The position numbers and the translations under genes are program-made. From positions 1 through 64,000 of the forward strand of contig CALQJX020000011.1 in assembly GCA_943331005.2 (NCBI GenBank): a DNA stretch of 64,000 bases. The letters are read 5' to 3'. The DNA comes from Bordetella parapertussis (lineage in GTDB: Bacteria > Bacteroidota > Bacteroidia > Chitinophagales > Chitinophagaceae). The notes under the pieces were generated by a model that was not told the DNA's origin, made no database searches, and saw only the letters and a program-made list of their open reading frames with translations. Below are positions 1 to 8,224 of this stretch, one piece after another. How positions within the stretch are numbered: the stretch's first letter is position 1; the number at the start of each line of letters is the position of its first letter.

Positions 1-109
1 GGAGAATAATGGGAGAATAATGGGAGAATAATGGGAGAATAATGGGAGAATAATGGGAGAATAATGGGAGAATAATGGGAGAATAATGGGAGAATAATGG
101 GAGAATAAT
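1..109. repeat. 11-bp tandem repeat array, about 10 copies
   Basis: The 11-bp unit GGGAGAATAAT is repeated without visible mismatch from the left window edge to 109. The first copy lacks one base at the edge, so the array probably extends outside. The sequence becomes non-repetitive at GGGCAGTAAAG. It lies downstream of the ATPase gene, which runs toward it. There are no spacers, so it is not a CRISPR array. Each unit plus the next base happens to contain GGGAG, four bases, then ATG, which resembles a ribosome binding site and start codon, but no ORF of note follows. Confidence 0.95.
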
Positions 110-218
110 GGGCAGTAAAGTTAGTTTATAATTGTGTGATGACACTGTTATATTCGACTGAAGATCAATGATCTGCAATAGTATTTGAGTAATTACTGCA
201 AAATGGAGATCGGGAGAT

Positions 219-2711
219 TTACAACTTCATTTTACGCATTGTCCTCAGTTTCGTGAGCTCCAGCAATAACAATATCATTCCGGCACCCGCCATAGAGATA
301 AGGAAGTGATGGTAGCCCGGATCCCCGAAAGAAAAAGTACGTTGTAAAGCAGGAATAGAAAGGATCAGGAACAGTACTATGATCGCAATGGTAAGTACGG
401 TCATTACAGCATAGTTCTTCTCGGCAAACACAGCAAAGAAAAACCGCGATGTAGACAGGCTGGTAAGTATCAAAGCAATATTGCCTACTATAAGTGCCGT
501 AAATGTGATGGCTCTTATTTCGCCTTCACTGTGCCCTTCGTGTACAGACAGCAGGTATACGCCCATTACCATTGCAAACAGCAGTATGCCCTTGGCCAGG
601 CTCATTAATATGCGTCTGGTACCAAAGAACTGTTCATCGGGGTTTCGGGGAGGTCTGCTCATTATGTTCTTCTCTTCCTGCTCATACTCAAAGGCTATAG
701 AGCATATAGGGTCTATGAGTAGTTCCATAAATACAATATGCAGGGGCATCAGTAATATGGGTACAGATGGGAAGAATGCAGGCACCAGCGTAAGGCATAC
801 AATAGGCACATGTATGGCCAGAATGTAGGTCATGGCCTTCTGCAGATTGTCGAAAATGCGCCTGCCCAGTTTTATGGCAGATACTATGGATACAAAGTTG
901 TCGTCGAGCAGCACCAGTGAAGAGGCCTCTCTGGCCACATCTGTGCCTTTCTGACCCATGGCAATACCAATATCGGCAGCCTTTAGCGCAGGTGCGTCAT
1001 TAACACCGTCGCCGGTCATGGCTACAATTTCACCATTGGCCTTCAGTGCCTTTACTATGCGTAGTTTTTGCTCTGGTACTACTCTGGCAAATATGCTTAC
1101 CTTTTTTATGTAGCTGCTCAGTTCTTCGTCATTCATTTTGGCAAGTTCCTCACCACTGCATACCAGACCATCTTTAGGTAGTCCTATCTGATCGCCAATA
1201 CTTTTGGCGGTAGATGGGTAGTCGCCGGTTATCATAATGACCCTGATACCTGCCTGGGCGCATTGGGCAACGGCCTCCGGCAGTTCGGGTCTTATAGGGT
1301 CCTCCAGAGCAAGAAATCCTTCAAACTGCATTGGCAATGCCGTGTGCGCCTCGGGTAGCGACGCCTCGGGTAGTTTGGTGCTGGCTATACCCAGCACCCT
1401 GAAAGATCTTGCTGCCAGCGAATTCAATACTGCGGTGTGCTTCGTTTTTTCCTCGTCTGTCAGCTTGCATAGCCCGAAGATAGCTTCCGGTGCGCCCTTG
1501 GTGTAGGCTGTTTTGCTGCCGTCTGCATTTTGCTGCACTATGGTCATAGCCATCAGTTCCCGTTGCAGGGGGTATTCTTTTAGGAAGATGCCAGTTGCAG
1601 GCGTATCAGTAGCTAGGGCCTTATAGCTTTCTATAATAGCCCGCTCCATTGGGTCTATAGAATCAGTATGAGTGGCAGAATAGGCTATATGAACGATTTC
1701 GCTTATCTGCGCTGTATTGCTGGAATGGTCTTTTTTATAGAATACATCGGTCTTATTATAGATGGCAGCCACTTCCATCTTATTCTGGGTTATGGTGCCG
1801 GTCTTGTCGCTGCACAAAACGGTTGCAGAGCCAAGTGTTTCTATGGCAGATGGTTTTCTGGTCAATACATTCTTGCGCGATAAACGCCACGAACCCAGCG
1901 CCAGAAATACGGTAAGTACCACCGGGAACTCTTCGGGTAGAATGGCCATTGCAGAGGCAAGACCATTCAGTAATGCTTTGATGAAATTACCTTCAGAGAG
2001 GTAAAAAGCAATCACAACAGTAACGCTCAGCAGAATGCCTATGATGAACAGATTACGAATGAGTTTCTTCATCTCTTTTTGCAGGCGGGTAGGGCTTTCC
2101 TCTATGCTTTGCAGCGAGCTGCCTATCTTACCAAACTGAGTGTGGATGCCGGTTTCGGTTACTATTGCTAGTCCTTTTCCCTGCGTTACCAGTGTGCCGC
2201 TAAAAAGGCGACCTGTATCGTCACTGGTCTCCTGAAACAGCTGTTTGTTCACAGCCACCGATTCACCGGTAAGCAGCGATTCGTCAACTGTCAGATTGTT
2301 GGATGCTGTTACTGTTGCATCGGCTCCAATACGGTCGCCTTCGTTCAGTATCATTACATCTCCGGGCACTACTTCCCTGCCTGCTACGCGCACGGCTACT
2401 CCGTCTCTCAGTACCAGTATGTGCGGAGAAGATAATTTCTTCAGCGCTTCCAGTGCCTTCTCGGTTTTCTGATACTGATAAAAGGTAATGAAGATGATAA
2501 GAAAAGTAGAGGATAGCAATATGATGCCTTCGCGATAGTCGCCGAGTATTATATACAGCAGGCCGCACGATAGCAGCAGCAGGAACATGGGCTCCTTTAT
2601 TACCTCGAAAGCGATGTGCAGTATGCTTTTGGGTTTGCTTGCAGGCAATTCATTGTAGCCATGTTTTGCAAGTAGAGCCTGTGCTTCAACAGTAGTAAGT
2701 CCCTGTTTCAT
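219..2711 (-). CDS. P-type cation-translocating ATPase (P2-like)
   Basis: This 830-aa inner-membrane pump should use ATP to move a cation. The full P-type set is visible: an N-terminal cation ATPase region, the actuator motif LLTGES, the phosphorylation site SDKTGTIT, and the hinge motif TGDGVNDAPALKAADIGIAMG-like stretch. Several membrane segments follow at the C terminus. The M4 motif is PEEFP, not the PEGLP or PEGLP-like motif of classical Ca2+ pumps, and the M6 region reads MELLIDPICSIAFE. No N-terminal heavy-metal domain or CPC motif is present, so Cu/Zn/Cd transport is unlikely. The ion is not predictable from sequence; a Ca2+/Mn2+ or H+-type role is possible. It is transcribed leftward after the 601-aa flavoprotein-like gene, with a gap of about 100 bp. 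Confidence 0.9.
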   Translation of the reverse strand: MKQGLTTVEAQALLAKHGYNELPASKPKSILHIAFEVIKEPMFLLLLSCGLLYIILGDYREGIILLSSTFLIIFITFYQYQKTEKALEALKKLSSPHILVLRDGVAVRVAGREVVPGDVMILNEGDRIGADATVTASNNLTVDESLLTGESVAVNKQLFQETSDDTGRLFSGTLVTQGKGLAIVTETGIHTQFGKIGSSLQSIEESPTRLQKEMKKLIRNLFIIGILLSVTVVIAFYLSEGNFIKALLNGLASAMAILPEEFPVVLTVFLALGSWRLSRKNVLTRKPSAIETLGSATVLCSDKTGTITQNKMEVAAIYNKTDVFYKKDHSSNTAQISEIVHIAYSATHTDSIDPMERAIIESYKALATDTPATGIFLKEYPLQRELMAMTIVQQNADGSKTAYTKGAPEAIFGLCKLTDEEKTKHTAVLNSLAARSFRVLGIASTKLPEASLPEAHTALPMQFEGFLALEDPIRPELPEAVAQCAQAGIRVIMITGDYPSTAKSIGDQIGLPKDGLVCSGEELAKMNDEELSSYIKKVSIFARVVPEQKLRIVKALKANGEIVAMTGDGVNDAPALKAADIGIAMGQKGTDVAREASSLVLLDDNFVSIVSAIKLGRRIFDNLQKAMTYILAIHVPIVCLTLVPAFFPSVPILLMPLHIVFMELLIDPICSIAFEYEQEEKNIMSRPPRNPDEQFFGTRRILMSLAKGILLFAMVMGVYLLSVHEGHSEGEIRAITFTALIVGNIALILTSLSTSRFFFAVFAEKNYAVMTVLTIAIIVLFLILSIPALQRTFSFGDPGYHHFLISMAGAGMILLLLELTKLRTMRKMKL

Positions 2712-2815
2712 GAATATGCAATGGGAGGCTGAACGTACAGTAATTTGTACGTACTCAAATATAAGTCTTAGTTCTTGCTGTGGTGTTAAAAAGCATCACT
2801 GGCAAGAACTATAGA

Positions 2816-4621
2816 TCAGTGTTGTGCAGGTACTGGTAATATGGTATTGATGGTGAGCTGGTATTGCTCCAGTTCTTCCAGCATTCTGCTCAGGTACTGC
2901 TCGGTCTCTTTTTTTAGATTGGGCAGCAGCTCTTTGTAATAGTTGATGCCATTCTGCAGATTGCTGCGGAAAGAGACAAAGAAATCCTGTTGTTTTTTGT
3001 TCAGGTTGTCGGAGCATTTGCCCAACTCTTTTTTCAGATGATCAACATAGAGTGTAAGCTCATTGATGAACATATTGGATCGGTTAACACTGTTCAGCAG
3101 GTTCTTTCTGCCATAGATATGGTCTACCATATCCTGCAGGGAATGGATGCCGGAGAAGTAGGCCAGATTGGGTCCCGGACAAATGGTAACAGCACTGAGT
3201 CCGTGCGACAGGTTAATACCGTCCTTCAGTAATACGGCAGAAGATAACCCTTCGCAGAGGCAATCTTTTTCAGTAATGCGCTTCACTGCTGCTTCGTAGG
3301 CATCGGCGGGCATATCCTGTTCCTTCAGTTGTTTTAGTTTCAGGTGCTGATACTCGCGAGATGCAGTGCAAATGGGCGTTACAGAGAATTCCGTATCAGT
3401 TGCCAGATACTTTTTAAAGCACGGACTGCCTGGTCGGCCTTTGAACAGACGTTCATTTCGCTGCTGTTCGGAGGTGCTTTTGCTGAAGTTGTGAAAGGGC
3501 ACACCCAGCGGAGAGGCTTCACTTAAGTAGTAGTCTTCTTTGCTGGCAGTGGCCAGATCATTTAGTGTATGCTCGTCTACATTGGTAGCTTCCGGCACCA
3601 GCAGGAAAGGGCTTCCCCATCCTGTGCCATCCAGCTGGTAATAAGACATCAGGAACTCGTCTTCCTTAGCAGTGCCTATACCCCCCTGCACCGTTATGCG
3701 CTGCATGGGTGGTGCTGCAAATACAGGCTTGCCTTTGCGCTCATTGGCACTATTGCATATCTGCAGCAGTTCTGCAGCAAGTGCTTCTTTCTTTTGTTTG
3801 AACTCTTCCAGTATAGGCCCCAGCAGGAAACCATCTGTAGCAAATGCATGACCGCCGCAGTTGAGCCCCGATTCTATCCTGAACTCAGAGATCCATACAC
3901 CCTTTTTGGCCAGCAGCTTACCTTGTATAGATGCAGAGCGGAAATCACTCACCTTCAGGATGATCTTCTTTTTCAGGTAGCCGTTCTCATCCGGCATAAA
4001 GTCGGGGAATGCTTCTATATAGTTGTAGAGTCGTGGGTTGTAGCCTGCAGATAGTACCAGTGAGGAAGTAAGTTCGCTTTGGGCAAAACCTCTCAGCGCA
4101 GACGAGGCATCAGAGAATTCTGCGGGTAGTGCAGTGCCGTCATCAGCATACTTCAGGTTGTCTACCTTGGCCATGATGTTCACATCTATCGCGCCGGGCG
4201 TTATACGCGCTCTCAGTGCCTGTTGTGCCTGTATTTTTCCGGCACTATCCGGCAGTAACATCATAGCCTTGTATGCGGCATGTAGTGGTGCGCTGTCGGG
4301 CAGCATCTCGAAGTATCTGGAAAGCTTGTTATGTCCGTCAAATTCCATGTCCCTTAGTGATGAGATCTGTTCATTTACCAGGGTTTGCATCATGTTCAGG
4401 TAGGCTGTTATCCTTTTGCCGCGGTAGTCAGCTTCTTTGGTGGTAATAGGAGTGTATTCCTTGCCGTTCTTAAGAGAATGGTAGGCCCTCATTTTCTCCA
4501 GCAGTTCATCTTCTATAATAGATACTACTGAAGATATTCCGTACTGTGCTACTTTAAGCGGTGAGTCAACTGTATAACTGATCCCTAACACCGGGATATG
4601 GAATGTATGCATTGAATTCAT
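2816..4621 (-). CDS. Conserved hypothetical, nitronate monooxygenase-like flavoprotein fold suspected
   Basis: The product is 601 aa from the ATG at 4621. A GTG at 4639 and an ATG at 4612 are alternatives. I do not recognise a named family. Two stretches resemble the FMN-phosphate region of nitronate monooxygenases/2-nitropropane dioxygenases: LNCGGHAFATDG around residue 265, and VQGGIGTAKEDEF followed by DGTGWGSPFLLVPEA around residues 320-350. The latter parallels the GGI...GADGVQ-GT-FL pattern of that TIM barrel. A cysteine cluster follows (CFKKYL, PICTAS, DCLCEGLSS), then a predicted helical, coiled-coil-like C terminus of about 100 residues. There is no signal peptide. If the assignment is right it is a cytoplasmic FMN oxidoreductase with an unusual Cys-rich extension. 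Real gene: high confidence. Function: low. Confidence 0.5.
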   Translation of the reverse strand: MNSMHTFHIPVLGISYTVDSPLKVAQYGISSVVSIIEDELLEKMRAYHSLKNGKEYTPITTKEADYRGKRITAYLNMMQTLVNEQISSLRDMEFDGHNKLSRYFEMLPDSAPLHAAYKAMMLLPDSAGKIQAQQALRARITPGAIDVNIMAKVDNLKYADDGTALPAEFSDASSALRGFAQSELTSSLVLSAGYNPRLYNYIEAFPDFMPDENGYLKKKIILKVSDFRSASIQGKLLAKKGVWISEFRIESGLNCGGHAFATDGFLLGPILEEFKQKKEALAAELLQICNSANERKGKPVFAAPPMQRITVQGGIGTAKEDEFLMSYYQLDGTGWGSPFLLVPEATNVDEHTLNDLATASKEDYYLSEASPLGVPFHNFSKSTSEQQRNERLFKGRPGSPCFKKYLATDTEFSVTPICTASREYQHLKLKQLKEQDMPADAYEAAVKRITEKDCLCEGLSSAVLLKDGINLSHGLSAVTICPGPNLAYFSGIHSLQDMVDHIYGRKNLLNSVNRSNMFINELTLYVDHLKKELGKCSDNLNKKQQDFFVSFRSNLQNGINYYKELLPNLKKETEQYLSRMLEELEQYQLTINTILPVPAQH

Positions 4622-4797
4622 TTTATGGTAAACTGTCACAGGTCAAAGTTCTCCGTAATTGTGCTCAATGAATATGACGACGATCATTGATATACCTGTT
4701 CTTACCCATATTGTGTGGCAGATAGCTGCAAAATCAGGGTATGGAAATGATAGGTAGATCGGATGAAGAAATCAGGAGTTGCTTAACCGGGCTGATA

Positions 4798-5757
4798 TTA
4801 CCTGGTCTGCACAGTTCTTTTGTAGTTCCTGTTGGTCCATTTCTGGTATTCTGTGCCCCATTCGGGCCAGGCATTATAGTCGAGCAGGGCCAGACAGTAA
4901 ACTGCTGTCACTGCGGCCTCGTTCTGGGCATCTCCTTCGCTTAGATTTGCAGGCAGGGTTTGTGTGTGATAATCTATATACAATTGAGCAGGAAAGCCTG
5001 TAGCGCTCTGTAGGGAAAAGGAGCGTGCTGCGGCCAGTGCTGCCCGGCCGGCTATAATATGGTCGTGATGATCGTTGGGGTTGGTTTGTTCATCGGCATC
5101 GGGCATATGAAAGGATAAACCTTTAGTAATGCCTGACTCCTGTCTATATATCTCTGCAATGGTTTGCTCCAGATCTTTGCTGCCGGTATAGGTAGCCATA
5201 TGGTCTATGGTACCTACTTCTTCCTGCTCTTTGGTATACCAGTAGCCATATCTGCCCGATCTGATACGCAGGAAATAACTGACGGTATTCCTGAACTCAT
5301 AGCGGGTAATGCTGTGACCATTAATAGTAACTGTATTGCTTTTGGGGTAGGTTTTGCCGGGAGCATTGCCGCCGGTTTTGCAGGCCGCCAGGTGCACCGA
5401 GTTTCGGGCACCATACTCGCGTACCTGCCAGTAGGCCAGCTTCTTTTTGTTGCGTGTATGCGTATCGTGGCAATCGCAGGTGCGGGTATCGTCAGTATCA
5501 TTCAGATTGCCTGCAGTGGTATAGATAAACACGACATTAGTGCCGCTTGCAGGACCTTTCTGTTCATCATGATCGCGGATGTCGTTCATGGCATCTGCAC
5601 CCATGAACAGCTGCCAGTCGTCCTGATGGGCGCATACATAGAAAGCCACATTCTGGTATGGTATAAGCTGTTCTGTCTTTTTCTCCTTGCCGGGAAGCGG
5701 AGTGGCAGAAGTGATAAGAATTGTTAGCAGGAATTTCGACAGGCCTTTCAGATTCAT
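4798..5757 (-). CDS. Secreted PIG-L (LmbE-like) family deacetylase
   Basis: This 319-aa protein has a hydrophobic N-terminal export segment (FLLTILITSA). PIG-L family enzymes are Zn-dependent de-N-acetylases of GlcNAc-containing sugars and similar amides. The signature AHQDD at residues 43-47 matches the AHxDD metal/catalytic motif, and HHDH at 230-233 supplies the later HxxH. The long insertion between them (CDCHDTHTRNKKK and neighbouring residues) is rich in Cys and His. It lies downstream of the secreted thioredoxin-like gene on the same strand, 52 bp away, and a perfect inverted repeat ends on its start codon. The substrate is unknown; an extracytoplasmic amino sugar is plausible. Confidence 0.8.
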   Translation of the reverse strand: MNLKGLSKFLLTILITSATPLPGKEKKTEQLIPYQNVAFYVCAHQDDWQLFMGADAMNDIRDHDEQKGPASGTNVVFIYTTAGNLNDTDDTRTCDCHDTHTRNKKKLAYWQVREYGARNSVHLAACKTGGNAPGKTYPKSNTVTINGHSITRYEFRNTVSYFLRIRSGRYGYWYTKEQEEVGTIDHMATYTGSKDLEQTIAEIYRQESGITKGLSFHMPDADEQTNPNDHHDHIIAGRAALAAARSFSLQSATGFPAQLYIDYHTQTLPANLSEGDAQNEAAVTAVYCLALLDYNAWPEWGTEYQKWTNRNYKRTVQTR

Positions 5758-5793
5758 GTATAGCTACAATGCTGTTGCAAGTGTAGCTATACA
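5757..5793 (-). promoter_or_regulatory. Perfect 12-bp inverted repeat abutting the deacetylase start codon
   Basis: On the minus strand TGTATAGCTACA is followed by 13 nt and then TGTAGCTATACA, whose last A is the first base of the ATG. The arms match perfectly. There is no T-run after it, so it is not an intrinsic terminator. It could be a dimeric operator or an mRNA hairpin that hides the translation start. Confidence 0.6.
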
Positions 5794-5809
5794 AATATCA
5801 TGCCGTTTA

Positions 5810-6319
5810 CTAGGCTTTCTTTTTGGCCAGTATATTGTTGGCGTTGGTAAGGAACATTACTTCTTCCTTGCCGGCCTCTGCGCCCGATGGGTAACCCAGA
5901 GAGCCCAGTGCATTGATATTCATGTTTGGTGTAGCCTTGTCTTTCTCCAGATAGAATATCCAGATGGTAGGATAGCCCTGTACGTTGAAAGCCTGCTGCA
6001 GGCTGCTGTTTTGTTGCGCCAGTTCTGCTGGTAATTGTTTCGCACGAGGGAAGTCGAGTTCCAGCAGTATCACTTTCTCTTTAGCCCATTTTACGAATTC
6101 CGGTTTTGCAAACACATTTGCCTGCAGGCGATGGCACCAGCCACACCAGTCGCTACCGGTAAAGAAACCGAAGATAGGACGGTTGGTAGCTTTAGATCTT
6201 TCCTGTGCTTTCATCAGGTCGGTATACCATTCTAGACCGCCTTCGGTACGAGTTTGTGCAACAGCGGGAGCTGTGGTATGCAATACGGCCAGCAGAAGAA
6301 TGAAAAACAGGTGTTTCAT
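5810..6319 (-). CDS. Secreted thioredoxin-like protein
   Basis: The product is 169 aa with an N-terminal signal peptide (hydrophobic residues 3-20, cleavage probably after AVAQ). The thioredoxin-like fold is shown by GSDWCGWCHRLQ, with the CGWC redox pair at residues 59 and 62 and the Trp before it. The segment WAKEKVILLELDFPR, then VQGYPTIWIF with the cis-proline loop, completes the pattern of the thioredoxin_7/DUF255-like group. It probably acts in the periplasm in thiol exchange. It is the upstream gene of a likely pair with the PIG-L deacetylase, whose long insertion is Cys-rich. The link between the two is inference. Confidence 0.85.
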   Translation of the reverse strand: MKHLFFILLLAVLHTTAPAVAQTRTEGGLEWYTDLMKAQERSKATNRPIFGFFTGSDWCGWCHRLQANVFAKPEFVKWAKEKVILLELDFPRAKQLPAELAQQNSSLQQAFNVQGYPTIWIFYLEKDKATPNMNINALGSLGYPSGAEAGKEEVMFLTNANNILAKKKA

Positions 6320-6459
6320 AATATAATATTATTGTTTTGCTTGTATGACAAATGTCGGTAGTTATGGTATTACAATTTGTGTGCCGTTTAAATATTTTAT
6401 TTGTTAAAGTTAATCTAAGGGTGCTGTAGTGCAGTTTGCTGGTGCAATGCCATCTTTCG

Positions 6460-6467
6460 TAACTTGC
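6460..6467 (+). promoter_or_regulatory. Putative -7 box TAACTTGC of the EamA gene
   Basis: TTTG at 6435-6438 lies 21 nt upstream of TAACTTGC, close to the Bacteroidota promoter pattern TTTG-N(17-23)-TAnnTTTG. It leaves a leader of roughly 25-30 nt before the ATG at 6500. The -7 box deviates from consensus in its last two bases. Confidence 0.45.
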
Positions 6468-6499
6468 ACCCTTCCTTCACCACAACAATATAACTGCCT

Positions 6500-7411
6500 A
6501 TGCAACCAAAACAGAATGCTGATAAAATGCTCATAGGTGGTGTTGTCTTCAGTATGTTTCTGTGGGGGCTCAGCTGGCCGTCAGGCAAAGTGCTGAGTAG
6601 TTACTGTTCGGTCATCAATTTCTCGGTTTACCGTTATATAATAGTGGTCATCACTATGGTGGTGTTGTTATTGTCGCTGCGCACCGGTTTTGGTATAAAG
6701 AAGAAAGGCATACCTGTGGTATTGATGTCGGGTGTGTTGCTGGCGGCATACAGTTATCTGTTCTTCAGGGGGCTCAAGGCAGGTTCTGCAGGTGCAGGAG
6801 GTGTGCTGGTCACTATTATGAACCCTATAATGGCGTATGCATTGGGCATTGCCCTGAGCAGAAAGGCGCCATCGCGAAAAGAGTTGGCAGGCTTGTTGTT
6901 GGGGATAACTGCAGGTGTTACGCTATTGCAGTTATGGAGTAGTGCTTCATCGCTGTTCGAAAGTGGTAATGTCTTCTTTCTGCTGGCAGCGCTTACCTGG
7001 GCCGTCATGAGCAAATTTACTGCAATGGGCGGCCGCTATGGTTCGTCGCCGGGCTTCAGCCTGTGGCAGTATGTGGTGACACTTTGTTGCCTGCTGCCCT
7101 TTATGGATGTGGCCGAGCTGATGGCAGCTACTCATATCTCAGATCCTACTTTCTGGTTGAATCTTTTCTTTAGTTCGGCAATAGTTACTGCAGGTGCCAC
7201 TACGGTGTATTTCTACACTACTACCAGACTTGGGGCAGAAAAAGCGAGCAGCTTCATATTCTTGGTGCCGCTGTGCGCAGCAATATCATCGTGGTTGTTG
7301 CTGGGCGAGCAGATAAAACTGCATACTGCAATAGGCGGATTACTGGGAATAGCTGCAGTATACATGATCAATAAGAAAAGCAGGAAGGCAGATCTGCCTT
7401 CTGATGTCTGA
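6500..7411 (+). CDS. EamA-family (DMT superfamily) permease
   Basis: This 303-aa integral membrane protein has about ten hydrophobic segments arranged as two EamA repeats, roughly residues 10-145 and 160-295. The first repeat contains GLSWPSGKVLSSY near its start and the second ends with SWLLLGEQIKLHTAIGGLLGI, a common EamA motif. Such proteins export or import metabolites such as amino acids; the substrate cannot be read from sequence. It stands alone between the divergent thioredoxin-like gene and a convergent group of small genes. The last codons contain the palindrome AAGGCAGATCTGCCTT, without a T-run. Confidence 0.85.
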   Translation: MQPKQNADKMLIGGVVFSMFLWGLSWPSGKVLSSYCSVINFSVYRYIIVVITMVVLLLSLRTGFGIKKKGIPVVLMSGVLLAAYSYLFFRGLKAGSAGAGGVLVTIMNPIMAYALGIALSRKAPSRKELAGLLLGITAGVTLLQLWSSASSLFESGNVFFLLAALTWAVMSKFTAMGGRYGSSPGFSLWQYVVTLCCLLPFMDVAELMAATHISDPTFWLNLFFSSAIVTAGATTVYFYTTTRLGAEKASSFIFLVPLCAAISSWLLLGEQIKLHTAIGGLLGIAAVYMINKKSRKADLPSDV

Positions 7412-7516
7412 ATAAAACAGTAGGACAGGAGAATAGCAAAGCGGGAATCTTTGTTTGTGACTGTCTGGTTACAAATACCATCTGCTGTGTAAAGAAAGCA
7501 GGTGGCAGTGCCTGAC

Positions 7517-7750
7517 CTACTTATCGCGCTTCACTACAGAGCCCAGCAATGTGAGTCTGATACTCTGCCCCTGTGCATCGTTGAAATTGACCAGTCTGGT
7601 CTGTTTCAGTTCAGTGAGGCTTTTCATCAGGTTCTCGCGGCTGATGTTCAGTTCGCTGGCCAGTTCGTAGGTGTTCACCAGTGGTCTTGGCTGCAGCGTG
7701 CGTGTGCTTATTTCTTTTATTTTCCTGAAAACTTCATTATCTGTTGACAT
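7517..7750 (-). CDS. Small winged-helix-like protein
   Basis: The product is 77 aa from the ATG at 7750. The longer frame adds 19 residues of doubtful value. The pattern TYELASELNISRENLMKSL looks like the helix-turn-helix of a winged-helix domain, and NFNDAQGQSIRLTLLG could be the wing. There is no catalytic motif. It may bind DNA as a small regulator. It follows a 73-aa gene and an AraC-type regulator on the same strand, so a three-gene unit is possible. The fold is inferred from pattern only. Confidence 0.5.
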   Translation of the reverse strand: MSTDNEVFRKIKEISTRTLQPRPLVNTYELASELNISRENLMKSLTELKQTRLVNFNDAQGQSIRLTLLGSVVKRDK

Positions 7751-7832
7751 CTTTCTGAGTTTGGATGATCTTGTTGTCCTGGTCAGTACAATATCGTATA
7801 CCAGCATTGAGGAACGAAGAAGCTTGCAGCGA

Positions 7833-8054
7833 TCAGATGTTGCCTCTGCTCAGCTTATTCAATAGGGTGACGTAGGCCGCTTTGGCACCATCCGGCAATT
7901 CTTTTATCACTTCAGGGTCAATAGTTGGGAATGAACGCATATCAGTCCACTCTATCTTGCTGTTCCATTTTTTCTGCAGGTCTGCAGAAGTTTGCTTCAT
8001 GATGCGGGCAAAAGATGCATTGAACTTACTCTGCAATTCGGGAGTGATGACCAT
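7833..8054 (-). CDS. Small hypothetical protein
   Basis: This 73-aa protein has no signal peptide and no membrane segment. It is mostly helical in appearance and charged (KFNASFARIMKQTSADLQKKW). I do not recognise a family. It has an ATG start and its size is marginal, so confidence that it is expressed is moderate. It sits between the AraC regulator and the winged-helix-like gene on the same strand. Confidence 0.4.
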   Translation of the reverse strand: MVITPELQSKFNASFARIMKQTSADLQKKWNSKIEWTDMRSFPTIDPEVIKELPDGAKAAYVTLLNKLSRGNI

Positions 8055-8132
8055 TTTAATGATTGTGCAAGCTGAAGGAAAAATAGAATGGTCGGGGATG
8101 TGGCCAGGCTACAGTGTTTAATGAAGGTAACC

Positions 8133-8171
8133 CATTCTGCCGAGTCTGCCGCTTTTATTTTCAGCAGAATG
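8133..8171. repeat. 8-bp inverted repeat between the AraC gene and the 73-aa gene
   Basis: CATTCTGC at 8133-8140 and GCAGAATG at 8164-8171 are perfect complements with a 23-nt loop. There is no T-run after it. It may be a weak operator or may be chance. Confidence 0.25.
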
Positions 8172-8224
8172 CAGTTAAATATCAGTAGTTTCTGTTAAAG
8201 TTAAATAAGGCAGGCAGCTTGTGT

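Noticed and set aside
1-109. Possible CRISPR array
   Set aside because: The repeats are directly joined with no spacers, and the unit is only 11 bp.
7367-7412. Palindrome AAGGCAGATCTGCCTT at the EamA gene end as terminator
   Set aside because: It is inside the coding sequence, has no loop and no T-run after it.
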